The position numbers and the translations under genes are program-made. From Gonatopus flavifemur (lineage: Eukaryota; Arthropoda; Insecta; Hymenoptera; Dryinidae), in assembly GCA_018340375.1 (NCBI GenBank), contig JAFFJZ010000004.1, positions 23,906,001 to 23,970,000 of the forward strand: a DNA stretch of 64,000 nucleotides. The letters are read 5' to 3'. The first letter of the stretch is position 1. Every line of letters starts with the position of its first letter. Of the stretch, positions 11,216 to 22,051 are shown in pieces. A model generated the notes under the pieces. The model was not told the DNA's origin, searched no databases, and was given only the letters and a program-made list of their open reading frames with translations.

Positions 11216-11718
11216 CCCGAAGAGAACATGAAGCTTCAGCGAACATTCAAATTAGATCTGTATAGATTGGGTCGAAGGTTCATGAAAGCTAACTTTTAGA
11301 TTCACAAACGTTTGACGAAGGCTCTACGGACGTTGAAATGTCCGCCTCGAAATACTTTTAGGAAACATAGATGGAACGTTCATTGAAGGCTCATCGAAGG
11401 TTTGAGGAACCTTCACAAAAATATCTATACTTGGATTAATTTATAATAATTTATGTTTATTAATTAGTTTATTTTTCACATAAATTGATCAAAATTAATA
11501 TAAGTATAGATATTTTTATGAAGCTTCCATAAACCTTCGATGAACCTTCAGCGAACGTTCCATCTATGTTTCCTGAACATATTCCGAGGCGGACATTTCA
11601 ACGTCCGTAGAACCTTTGTCAAACGTTGGTGAATATAAAAGTTAGCTATAATGAACCTTCGGCCCGATCTATATACATCTGATCTGAACGTTCGCTGAAG
11701 CTTCATGTTCCCTTCGGG
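11216..11718. mobile_element. 503-bp palindromic element, CCCGAAG ends, AT duplication
   Basis: Arms of roughly 230 bp pair: CCCGAAGAGAACATGAAGC at the left and GCTTCATGTTCCCTTCGGG at the right, continuing through CGTTTGACGAAGG and GACGTTGAAATGTCCGCCTC. AT flanks both ends (11214-11215 and 11719-11720). The spacer is about 45 bp of A+T. It has no coding capacity. Confidence 0.9.
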
Positions 11719-11979
11719 ATCAAATATAACTACATGTGAAAATTGAATTTATTTCATTTTATATCATCTGAAAAATGAATAAGCTAATGATGAAAACGTT
11801 ATGATTTGATCTGGTCTTATGTTCTTCAAATTTCTAAATTTTGTGTATTCATTCTAATCAACAATAATTTCGCAATAACATCGTTCCTTCTATGAAAGAT
11901 AATAGTTGTGTCTTCTTTTTTCATTCATTCATTCATTCATTCACATATCCGATCAGGAAATAGACAGCCCTATTGTATA

Positions 11980-12141
11980 TCCTGTACAGCACAACCACCG
12001 ATTCTCCATCTAATACTTCGATAGAACATTTATGGAGATAAAAGAAGAATAAGGGTCTCCGTTGAGGCGACGAGGGAATGTCCGCTCCCTGTATTTTCAA
12101 TAAAATCCATCAATATGAATCCGGCGGTTGTGCTACACGGT
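11980..12141. mobile_element. short relative of the CCCGTACAGCAC palindromic element
   Basis: Left CCTGTACAGCACAACCACCG pairs with right CGGCGGTTGTGCTACACGG, the same ends as the 15974-16342 element, with an interior that also has GAAATGTCCGC-type words. The outermost base is mutated at both ends, so the duplication cannot be read cleanly. Confidence 0.7.
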
Positions 12142-12916
12142 ATATTTCCTTTCTGCGGTTTTACTTTATCATTTTCATCTTTTCGAACCTCTATGTTTTT
12201 AGACCAAATTTCAAAATATCTTTTTGTGTTTTTAAGAAGTACGATACATTTTTCTGAATCGAAATGCGTATGAATCTATCCCGTACATTACTGCTGCGAA
12301 TGAGGTGAATCGCCTTGGTAAAAATCGAACGTGCTTGAAACACCGTCAAAGCGTGCAATAAAGTGACAGAAGCGTTTGTGAAAAGTTTCGACCGCCAAAT
12401 GACTCTAAAGCAAATTTGGTTGAGCGTGCTATCACATTTCATTGAACGTCCAACGCACCCTTCTTACTGAACACTCTTCTCCAACTCTTCAATAACTCTT
12501 TCCTGATGTTTACGATGTTTCGGTAGTGAAGGTTTTCAACACGCTTATAGGACTTCCCTTGTGTATATGTTTTGATTGATTGAGAATTATATGATTTTGA
12601 GGTTAGAATGTTCAGAGGGTATTCTTTATCTTTTATACCAGTCGTTAAGCTAAAAAATTTTATTCGTATTCAAGATACATTTACCAATATAATTACTAAA
12701 CAACAATTGTTTCGAATTATCGAACTGTAATTAGATGATGTTTGATATGTGCGAGTTAATTAAATTCTTTTGCACATTTAATGATTACACATGGGATATT
12801 GAAATTGATTTGTAAACTTTCAGGATGAAAAATCATTTTAATTCAATGAGAAAGATTGAATTTAAAGCACATGACACAGTTCATCAGGGAAATAAAGTTC
12901 CAATTTTTCAATCACC

Positions 12917-12982
12917 GATGTTAGCCTAGCGGTAAAGGACTTTCTCCCGAGTTCAGAAGTTCTTAGTTCGATTCCCCTTTGC
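12917..12982 (+). pseudogene. tRNA-like Pol III module
   Basis: An A-box-like TTAGCCTAGCGGTAAAGG is followed at tRNA spacing by a B-box-like TAGTTCGATTCC. The acceptor and T stems do not pair, so it is not a working tRNA. A CCAGGG end lies 170 bp downstream. Confidence 0.5.
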
Positions 12983-14645
12983 AAATTCTTTTTTTTTTAC
13001 TTTCTTTGGGCTCACTTTCATGCACGCTTCACATCCGCCAAATGACTCCTCCGAAACGCTTCTGATACTTTGAATTGACCCTTCGATTACTCTTATAGGA
13101 CTCTCTAATAACGTCTTTGTAACTCTTCGCAGAACGCTCCATTTTCACCAGGGCGTCCCCACGTGAGATCCAGGAGGAAAATTCGCAGCACGATACAGGA
13201 GCAACGTAGAAATTCCCAGTTTTGATTTCTACATTTTTCATGCATCGAGCCACAATTTCTCCAGCGATTCATACCATCCATGGACTTCCTTTATGAACTA
13301 TACATGTTCCACTTATTTCTTGGGAATAATCAGCATGCATATAATTCTCATAAAATTCAATTTTGATGATTTTTTTTTTTTCAAATTTGGAATGCACAAT
13401 TCTAAGATATTTCATTTTTCATAAACTTGAGATAATTTTATCGTCAAGATTTTTTTTCCCCAATTTGGTTTTTATCTAAGTTTTAAACATGAATAATTCA
13501 TGTCGTTCAAGTTTGAACCAACTCAATTCCGATCATGTTCAACCAGAAGTCGTTATTGAGAAGAACTGAATTCCAAACATTGTTATCTACCTCGAAGGAG
13601 ATGTTATATCCCACACAAAAAAACTACCAATAGGGTTGGTCGCCTTGACGTGAAAATTAGGTGGAAAATTAGTGGATGAACGGTTGCTCGTCAGAGAAGC
13701 GACATAAAGGCAATGAAAAATCTTCATCGTCCTGTTTATATACCGATTCTCCATTTAAATTTTACGTCGAGACAACGAACCGCAAATCGGTGGTTGTTTT
13801 GTCTGAAATTGTATTCTAAATTCGTATCAATTACCAATTCAAACTTCAACAACATAATTTGTTCTGTAATCCTTCAAATAGCGCAAGTATCTCTACAAAT
13901 AGTTCCATGAAAAACACACCAGAAACATGTAGAGAACGTGTTTTATAAATGCTACATTTCTGAAGGTCTTTCAGTAGTATTGAAATACATTGGATACATC
14001 TTTCGAAATGCATCTTGAAATCTTTACTAACAAATCCTTAATCCTTAAAAACGATATTGAAAGCTTTTTTGGTTACGTGGAAAGAGGTACATATACATGA
14101 AGAATTGAGGATCTTCTAAACAAACTTGACTGAAAGAACTTTCTTCCAGAGCTCACAACTTTTGCTTCGTAAAAATTGTCATCTTTTCAAATGTTATCTG
14201 ATCATTTGGTGAATATTAACAAATAGAATATGTGAAATATTCCACAGATATCCATAGAAGGCATTCTTATGTGCAAAAATATTCTATGCACGTTTATAGA
14301 ATATTTGTAAGGTATCAGATATTCTTGTCCCACGTAGCACAAGGACATTTTAATAGCCCGTACAGCACTGTCAATGAGAAGATATTTCGCGATCTCTAAT
14401 GGGGTGGGTGGGCATTCATAATCGGCAATGTTTGACGATATCAATATTGTTTATACGAAGTTTCGATGGATATTCTATAAAATTCAACATAAACTCGACC
14501 AAATTTCTGAAAAACATATAGGTATTGTCAAATATCGCGTGTCACTCGCCCCTTGTCTGTATATTTTATCCACCCATCTCATTCTTCCACTTCAAATCCC
14601 CTAGTGATGTTAGAGAAGTTTCTGACTCATGAGATCCTTTATCAA

Positions 14646-15316
14646 CCCTGGTAAAAAAATTTCTCTGAATCTCTCTGAAAATTTCACGTTTCAGAGAAAT
14701 TCAGAGAGATTTGGGAAGATTCAGAGGAATCCGGAGCAATTCATCGTGATTCAAAGAAATTCAGAAGGATTCAGGAACGGGCAGATGAGGCAAAATTGTG
14801 CGTTGAACTCTTCAGAAAGATCCAGAGGAATTCAGAGAGAGATACATTGAGTGGAATTTTTTGTGTGAGATCTCAGAGGCATTAAGGAAGATTCAAGGAA
14901 AATCAGAGAAACGGAAATTAAGAAAAATTGAGCACGGAACTTTACGGAAGGATTCGAAGAAATTCAGAGAGATTCAGAGAGATTCAGGGAAATTCAGAAA
15001 GATCCAGATATATGAAATTCTGACACATTTGCAGAGATTCAGAGGAATTCAGAGAGATTCAGAGGAATTCAGCATGAGCTTTGAACTGTTAATAAATGAA
15101 ATTCTGGAGAATCCGGAAAGATTTAGAAAGATTCTGAAGAATTCCCAGAATTCCATAAAAAAATTAAGAGAGATTCAAAGAAAGTTGGTGGGATTCAGAA
15201 TGTATGACTATCTGACAAGTCTCTAACTTTCTCTGAATTACTCTGAAATTGCTCTGAATCTCTCTGGAAAATGTCCGAAAATATAGAGAGATTCAGAGAG
15301 ATTTTTTTCACCAGGG
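14646..15316. mobile_element. 671-bp CCCTGGT element built of TTCAGAGA words, AA duplication
   Basis: The ends are CCCTGGTAAAAAAATTTCTC and ATTTTTTTCACCAGGG, flanked by AA on both sides (14644-14645 and 15317-15318). The interior is dense in GATTCAGAGA and GGAATTCAGAG words, arranged as AGATTC direct repeats that invert at the two ends. The in-frame ORFs inside are repeat translations (RFREIQRNSE-like), not genes. Confidence 0.85.
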
Positions 15317-15543
15317 AAGAATTTCGAGGAAATGGAAGTTGCACGGATAAAGAATGAAAGAGGGATCTGTTGATGCAATTGTGAGGCGATCGAAAAACGT
15401 CTGCGTACTGTATGCATTTAAAAAATGATGTATACTTGGAATTTAAGTTTTGTCATTCTTGCAAATCCGTTGCATCAACGAATACTCTTTCCCATCTTTT
15501 CCTCATTCCCACTCCTATCATTTCTCCACCAACACTCTATATG

Positions 15544-15840
15544 CACTGACAGAAGAACGACCTGGTTGAAACATTCGTGGTCGCAGTAACTTGAAATCTG
15601 GTTCGATTCACCAGGAAATGTGATTGTGATGTCTAGAAAAAGTGGTTGAAGCAAAAATTAACTACATTCTTCAGGTCAAAAACACCAAATTCTTTTCTTA
15701 ATGTAATAACCAGAATAAGTAGTTAAGTTTGGCTTCAACCACTTTTTTTGGCCATCACAATCACATTTCCTGGTGAATCCAACCAGATTTCAAGTTATTG
15801 CTACCACGAATGCTTCAACCAGGTCGTTTTTCTGTCGGTG
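15544..15840. mobile_element. CAC-type palindromic element, 297 bp, TG duplication
   Basis: Arms of about 100 bp pair: CACTGACAGAAGAACGACC on the left and GGTCGTTTTTCTGTCGGTG on the right, through AAATGTGATTGTGATG. TG flanks both ends. No ORF. Confidence 0.9.
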
Positions 15841-15973
15841 TGTATTCAATTGGTAATTGTGCTATACGGGGAGTTACCACTAGGGACGAGCGATATAGTG
15901 CGACCTCCCAAACAGACACAAAGATGTCTTTTGGAATTCTAAAAGATATATTCCAAAGGTACAAGAAGTCTTA

Positions 15974-16342
15974 CCCGTACAGCACAACCACCGATCCTCC
16001 ACCTACTAGGACTCCGGTGGACTGGAGGTGGAGGTGGAGAATTGGTGGAGGAATGGGAGCCGTGGAAATGAGGGAGAGTCTCCGTTGATGCAACGGAGAG
16101 GCGATGGAGAAATATCCGCCTCCTATATTTTCGATAAAATTCATGTTGGTGGATTAATACATTCAGATTTGGTCATGTAAATGCCCTGATATGAATTATA
16201 TCGAAAATACAGGGGGTGGACATTTCTCCGTCGCCTCTCCGTTGCCTTAACGGAGATTTCTACGGCTCCCATTTCTCCACCAATTCTCCACCTCCAGTCC
16301 ACCGAAGTCCTAGATGGAGGATCGGTGGTTGCGCTGTACGGG
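15974..16342. mobile_element. 369-bp palindromic element, CCCGTACAGCACA ends, TA duplication
   Basis: CCCGTACAGCACAACCACCG on the left pairs with CGGTGGTTGCGCTGTACGGG on the right. The arms run about 120 bp through GGAGGTGGAGAATTGG. TA flanks both ends (15972-15973 and 16343-16344). GC content is far above the surroundings. Confidence 0.9.
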
Positions 16343-16634
16343 TAAAGAATTTTCTAGAAGATATCTTTTCGTATTCGAAGAGATGTCTTATGCAACATGA
16401 ATAGATTGCTAAAAGATCTCTCGGAAACTCCTTAAAGATATCTTCAAGAAGAAATTAAGCAATCTGAAAGAGTTCTTCAAGATTTCTCAAAGATGTCTTG
16501 AAAAATTCATAAAAGTGTCTTGGAAGAAGCTTGAATTTATTCACAAAAAAAATGCCAACGTTTTCTTTTTTCTCCTCCTCCCTGTCTGTCTTTGTCGCTC
16601 TCACACTCCTATTGAGTTCACTTCATCTCGATCC

Positions 16635-16708
16635 TTGAGGTTGCGGGAATCGAACCCGCGAATATCACGATGGACTTAGGTTTCAGTGACCTGAGCTATA
16701 CAGACAGT
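16635..16708 (-). pseudogene. tRNA-like Pol III module with intact T arm
   Basis: On the minus strand GTATAGCTCAGGTC resembles an A box. CGCGGGTTCGATTCCCGC is a perfect T stem-loop with B box. The acceptor stem does not pair, so this is a relic or a Pol III promoter module. Confidence 0.6.
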
Positions 16709-17054
16709 TTAATTTTGATGCTTATAATTGTCAACATGATGTAGTAAAATAGTGTCAGTGGTGTACATTTTCAGAGTGAAAGTGATCTTTTGAAAAAACT
16801 GTTATTATATAAACAATTGTCAGATAAGTTGGCCGTAGATACCACAGATTCTTCTTAAATGATTTCCATCTCATCGTTATTGAAGAATAACTTATTTACT
16901 TAGAGGCTGCACATAAAATTGAGCGTGAAAAGTTCAGTAATTTGTAAAATATTTGTGTCTTGAAGATTCTTTAATTCCAGCGCGGGTATGAAAAGGTTAC
17001 AAAATCGTACTTTTTGCAGACTTTAATTACTCTAAAAATCCCGGAATTTAATGT

Positions 17055-17872
17055 ATTCACATTTCAAAGCTTCCTCTGAATCCCTCTGAATTTCTCTGAA
17101 TCTCTCTGGATTACTCTGAATCTTTCTAAATTCCTCTGAATATTTCCAAAAAATTTCCACGCACAATTTTTCTTAATTCATCTTCCTCTGGGAGTCTCTG
17201 AAACTTCCAGAAAGCCTCTGAAATGTAGGACCAAGATTTTACTGAATTTATTCATCTCTGAATTTCCCAGAATTTCCCTGCATCTCTCTGAATTCCGCTG
17301 AATCTCTCTGAATCTTTCTGAAAAATCCCACGCACAATTTTTCCTAATTCACCTGTCTCTGTGAGTCTCTGACACTCCCTGAATACCTCTGGAATCCTGA
17401 ACCAAAAATTTAGCTGAATTAATTCCTCTTTGAATTTCTCTGACTTTCTCTGAATTCCTCTGAATTCCTCTGAATTCCTCTGAATCTCTCTGAATCCCTC
17501 TGAATCCCTCTGAATTAATCTGAATCCTTCTAAATTCCTCTGAATATTTCTGAAAAGTTCTACGCACAATCTTTCTGAATTCATCTATCTCTGAAAGTGT
17601 CTGGCACTCCTTGAACGCCTCTGAAATGCAGGACCAAGAATTTTACTGAATTTTTTCCTCTCTGAATTTCCCAGAATTTCCCTGCATCTCTCTAAGTTCC
17701 TCTGAATTTTTCTGAATCCTTCTGAAAAATTCAAAGCACAAGTTCTCTTAATCCACTAGTCTCTGAAATCCTCTGAACCACGCTGAATTGCTCTGAATTT
17801 CTCTGATTCTTTCTGAATCTCTCTGAAACGTGAAATTTTCAGAGAGATTCAGAGAGATTTGTTTACCAGGGA
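17055..17872. mobile_element. CTCTGAAT-repeat element, left end missing
   Basis: It has the same word family as the 14646 element (CTCTGAATTTCTCTGAAT) and a right end GATTTGTTTACCAGGG at about 17857-17872. No CCCTGGT left end is found, so it is truncated or was invaded. Three larger units of about 290 bp repeat (CTGAATTTCCCAGAATTTCC at about 17260 and 17660). Confidence 0.75.
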
Positions 17873-18170
17873 AACCTGCTGACAATCTATCTTCTTGAAC
17901 ATATCTTGTTGAAGTCTTCCAAGAAGATATCTTTCAAACGCTTCTAAAAGATATCTTTAAAATATCTTGCATGGTCGTCTTGGAGATGTTATTAATCAAG
18001 ACATCTTTTAGAATTATTTTACACCATGCCTTTCCAACACTTCTGAAAGATATCTTTGAGAACTGTTCAAGAACGTTCTTGAAGATCTCTCAATTGAGTA
18101 TTCTTTTAGATATCTTCAAGAACTGCGTGCTGTGTGGGTCGAGCTTTTGATAAGAATGCTTGCTTTCTTT

Positions 18171-18634
18171 CCCTGGTGAAAATGAAAGCGTATGTTGGAA
18201 GGTAACCGGAATGTTAATGGAAAGTACACGGAGCTTGAATGGGAGGGATACAAAGAGTATGTGAAGAAGGAATCGAAGCGAAGGAAGCGTATAAAATTCA
18301 TGAAACCTAAATAAAAAAATCACACACCATAGCGAGAATCGAACCGATGACTTTCACCATGGTGGACGAGAATTTTATCCACTGCGCCATGAATCGTCGT
18401 TGGGATAAACCGCTTGAAGATCTGATTTGAAGTCAGAATAGGTATGATTCGCATACACTTAATGTAACTCACTATTACTTTACATGAAGCGTGTGTGAAA
18501 CGGGATCGAGAGATTACGGAAGCGTATATGGAAGGTAGGATTTCATCATTTTACAGCAAGCGGGCATCACGCGCTTCACGAAGAGGGAATTGAAACATTT
18601 TCCGCTTCGTGTATACGCTTCATTTTCACTGGGG
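18171..18634. mobile_element. 464-bp CCCTGGTG element carrying a tRNA-like module, TT duplication
   Basis: Left CCCTGGTGAAAATGAAAGCG pairs with right CGCTTCATTTTCACTGGGG. TT flanks both ends (18169-18170 and 18635-18636). The tRNA-like sequence is off-centre at 18327-18395. It has no protein-coding capacity. Confidence 0.8.
18327..18395 (-). pseudogene. tRNA-like Pol III module inside a CCCTGGTG element
   Basis: On the minus strand TCATGGCGCAGTGG reads as an A box, and ATCGGTTCGATTCTCG as a B box about 40 bp on. The D- and T-stem pairing is poor. The module resembles a decayed tRNA rather than a gene in use. Confidence 0.55.
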
Positions 18635-18693
18635 TTCTCATTCGAACGGTTCTTGCCAGATGTTTGGGGGAGAAAGTGGGTGTTCTTATTGGG

Positions 18694-18832
18694 AGGTCGC
18701 TCTGTACTTACGATATCGATATTTTTGTATGCAATATGTGTGTGGTCCCTATGAAAATTTCATAGATATTGATAAGATTTGGATCCATATTGTATACAAA
18801 AATATCGATATCGTAAAAATCGCTCATCCCTA
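18694..18832. repeat. imperfect palindrome with CGATATCGATATTTTTG arms
   Basis: ACGATATCGATATTTTTGTA at 18709 pairs with TACAAAAATATCGATATCGT near 18800, and GGTCGCTC pairs roughly with GATGAGCGA variants. It is a miniature inverted-repeat element without clear ends. Confidence 0.7.
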
Positions 18833-19140
18833 GTTACCACGTGAGTCTCAAAGAATATTTGGAATATTCCTGTACTGTGTGGGTCCAAGAGGTTTGACTC
18901 CAAGATAAGCCAGAAGGAATGGGGAGTCCACATCATGATCATTTATCATTGTTCCCATATCGTTCAAGATATCTCCAAGAAAAATTATTTTGTGCATGAT
19001 TCACTGAGGCTGATGTAAGTACTATATAACAGGCGCGAATCTAAAGAACTAACAATCGATCCGATCGCCTTCCCTGCAGAAGTTTTATAATGTCGTATAA
19101 CATGTCTATCTTGAAGATCTTTTGGATCTGAACAATATTA

Positions 19141-19398
19141 CACGGAGAAAAAGGTATCTTAAAAAGTATCATAATTTATGGATTTTTAGCGCTGGTCTGA
19201 CCCGAGTCTCAATATTTACCTGAACAAATCTCTAAAAGTACCATAATATCTATAAGGAAGGTACCATACTTATTCTGAAAAGTCCAAGAAATTATGGTAC
19301 TTTTAGATATTCGTGCAAGTAAATATTCCGACTCGGGTCAGACCAGCGCTGAAAATCCATAAATTATGGTAATTTTCAGGATATCTGTTTTCTCAGTG
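19141..19398. mobile_element. CAC-type palindromic element, 258 bp, TA duplication
   Basis: The ends are CACGGAGAAAAAGGTATC and GATATCTGTTTTCTCAGTG, and the arms run through CATAATTTATGGATTTT and AGCGCTGGTCTGACCCGAGT. TA flanks both ends. Confidence 0.9.
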
Positions 19399-19431
19399 TA
19401 TGCAATAGCTCTTTCTGTTAAAAATGTCAGA

Positions 19432-19552
19432 CCCCTGATTGAAAAAACCTATTAATTCCTATTAAAAATGCAACATTCGGATTTCAATTGAATCGGTTTT
19501 AATCGAATTTTGCATTTTTAATAGAAATGAATAGGTTTTTCTTAACCAGGGG
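19432..19552. mobile_element. 121-bp CCCCTGATT palindrome
   Basis: Left CCCCTGATTGAAAAAACCTA pairs with right TAGGTTTTTCTTAACCAGGG, and ATTAAAAATGCAA pairs with TTGCATTTTTAAT. The flanks (GA and CA) do not give a clean duplication. Confidence 0.7.
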
Positions 19553-21120
19553 CAGAAACGGGCGAAAAATTATTCTCAAGTTTTGAACGGTTTTGTCCCA
19601 TAAAATTTGGTCAGAAATCGAAGGGGCTCCAAGAGGAAAGAGAAGGAATTCTCTGTGGACTAGAAATATTTGATCTTTCAAATGAGTTTTTTCTAATTGG
19701 TCTCCACGATATCTTGAAAAAGTTTTGCAAAATCTGGATGAAAACCAGTAGATTCTGTGAAGAAAATTTGGATAAGTTTCTTCTCGGTTTTTTTTCTCAG
19801 GATGTGCTGGTTTTCATCTGGATTTCCCTAGCATTCTCCTCAAGGATAATAGCGCCACTAATGAGATAATTTGCTTAGCCGTAAAATTTAGGCGAATGAG
19901 ATAGGCCGGTGGTTTGATGAAAAAGCGAGGTTCTTTACTTCAATCTGACATCGCAGGGAAGGAGACCCTACCAGTAACAGCGCCGTACGGGCAGTTACTT
20001 AATTGTCAATCTAATAAACCTAATACATAGCATTTTCAATTTTTTACAACCTTGTCCAGTGAACTTTATTGAAAGATCGATACAGAAGTTCCTATCCATT
20101 GTAGCGCAAGAACTTTTCAAACAGTCTAAAGTTATTCACTAGTTATGCTTAGAATAATTGCTCACTAGATGAATATGATAAATCCTTGTATTCCTTTAAA
20201 TATGACTTTTGGCCGATTCTCATACTTTTGATCACGGAATAATAAATGCGGATCCACTTCACGTTGATCTGCATTATCCAAGTTCCTTCAAATGACAAAA
20301 CATTCCATCATCCATTCAAATACCCAATGCTGCGATAAATTCACTTGTTTAAAATATTTGAGCGCTGTCAAAATTCACAATGTATATAAAAATAAAGTTC
20401 TTCAAATTAATGTTCATGTAAAATCCCTGACAAACGTCTCTACCCAAATGTGAAATATTCCAAAAAATATCCCAGTTCAAAACAAACTCTGCACATCTTC
20501 AATAGGAAACAATACATAACAACAAGGAAAAGTGGAAAATCTTGTCCTATGCATTATGTGTATATAGAATGAATGTTGTTACAATAAATTCTCTTACATA
20601 TATTAAAATTTACTGTAACAGCAATATAGTCTTTCTCAATAATTAAATAACGGTTTATAATAATGATAAACTGTTGTCTTTCAATCCTTTAGATAGTTTT
20701 TTCCCCAGATTATGAATTATATGTAGATATGCAAAATGTCCCAAAAATATCTGGAATGGTTCTTTTTGTTGTCATATACCAAGATTGATCATTCATACGA
20801 TTCAATGATTTGTTATATTCCAAAACGTGATAAAACTGTTCGTTTAATTTGTGAGACATTTGGTACATTGATCTTGATGTTCGTCATAACGTATATGCTA
20901 CATCCCCGTATATAGCAGAAGAGACCAGGGCTATGATACATTTCATATCAATCAGATGTTACGACTTCAGCTTTTTTCGGGAATTTATAAAAATGCAGAC
21001 TCTGGCATCTATATCCATTGTTATTCCATAATTACGGAAGATGAGATCATCATTATAATAAATAATGTAATTAATGAATATGAATGCTGATGCAAATGAT
21101 CATGATCTATTAAATCCAAT
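19553..21120. other. AT-rich DNA downstream of the RhoGEF stop
   Basis: Apparently low-copy, AT-rich, with no supported ORF. It could include distal 3' UTR sequence of the minus-strand gene, but I have no direct sign of this. Confidence 0.4.
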
Positions 21121-21454
21121 CGAATTAAATTGAATGGGATTTAGTAAGGACCCAATTGTAAATTCTCGGATGCACGGTATTTCTCGCATGTGGACTCAGA
21201 TCCCCGCTTGGGACCAGCAAGGTTCCATTCGAATCATTCGGGTTCCCGCTTGGTAGGTCCCAGGTGGAAACCTCAGCGATCTCAAGTGGGAACAGGGGAT
21301 AAGAACTGGCTGATCTCGGACGGGACCTGGCAGGTTTCGGGCAAGGAATGAGTCCGCATGCGAATTGGGGAAACTTATCTGAAAATTTTTCCACCAGGGC
21401 ACTGTGCAAGATTTAGCGAGATTCACAAAGATTTGATAGATTTCTTTACCCAGG
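21121..21454. repeat. GC-richer transposon fragment with CCAGGG right ends
   Basis: TTTTTCCACCAGGG ends at 21390 and TTTCTTTACCCAGGG at about 21454. The words GCTTGGGACC, GCTTGGTAGGTCCCAGG and CAAGTGGGAACAGG repeat in the interior. The minus-strand ORFs here are repeat translations. Confidence 0.6.
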
Positions 21455-21905
21455 GAATTGATGATGAATTGAATGAGGTATATTTTATAAATAAGAATAT
21501 ATATACGATGACTGAAGACACATGAGAACGAATATGGTTAATGTATTCTTCATTATGTGGACACATGATCTCATGAATTTATTGATCTTATAAACCGACT
21601 GATGTGAATAGGTTGAAAAATTGATTCATTAATCTCTTGAGGGATCAACGATAGTATAAATTTCATAGCCCCGGTCTTTCTTATTATATATATCCATATG
21701 CTTCATGTAAAATTCTATGTTATATTCAACATGTTCTATTAGGAGTTTCGTATCATGATAAATATTATTGAATTTGAGAATAAATGTACATAAATTCACC
21801 TTCGCACCGTATTTGAAAAGTTTTCATCAAACCAGAGGACTTTTATAATCATCTCAATATTCCTATTATTCACAGGTCGATGTACGGTACGAAGGTAGGC
21901 CTGGC
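21455..21905. other. probable 3' UTR of the RhoGEF gene
   Basis: This is AT-rich sequence immediately 3' of the stop codon at 21906 on the minus strand. It has no ORF. No transposon ends are seen. Confidence 0.4.
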
Positions 21906-22051
21906 TCAGGATTGTTGTAGCCTTGCGGTTTTCTTATTACTGCCAAACGTAAACCAAGTACCAACTTTACGACCCAATGAATTCGTTCCCACCTGCTGTG
22001 CTACCATAGCAGACATTTCATACGATGATTCTCTCTTGTATGTTTTATTAC
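21906..22051 (-). CDS. RhoGEF exon 9, C-terminal tail and stop codon
   Basis: This 146-nt exon follows TTTTTTCCAG (AG at 22053-22052). It completes Ser with the last base of exon 8, then reads NKTYKRESSYEMSAMVAQQV and a basic end GRKVGTWFTFGSNKK before TGA at 21908-21906. The aromatic/basic tail looks constrained rather than random, and the frame closes exactly. A retained-intron isoform ending at 22114 is the alternative. The 3' UTR would extend into the AT-rich DNA below 21906; no single poly(A) site stands out. Confidence 0.8.

Larger units (their letters stand above)
11719..14645. other. gene-poor DNA with transposon fragments
   Basis: It holds an ATTC microsatellite (about 11925-11941), the palindromic element at 11980, a tRNA-like module at 12917, and an isolated right end CATTTTCACCAGGG at 13140-13153 whose left partner I could not find. 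No gene is supported. Confidence 0.6.
15908..18138. mobile_element. CCCACACAG-type element with AAGATATCTT words, holding further insertions
   Basis: The left end CCCAAACAGACACAAAGATG and, read inward from the right, CCCACACAGCACGCAG define it. The interior consists of AAGATATCTTC and GATGTCTTG words at 15920-15970, 16350-16560 and 17880-18130. Within it sit the 15974 palindrome, a tRNA-like module at 16635 and a block of CTCTGAAT repeats. The flanking dinucleotides (CT and TC) do not match, so the exact ends are uncertain. Confidence 0.6.

Noticed and set aside
14629..15226. Two charged plus-strand ORFs rich in Arg, Glu and Gln
   Set aside because: They are translations of the TTCAGAGA repeat words; the same pattern appears on the minus strand at 17252-17584.
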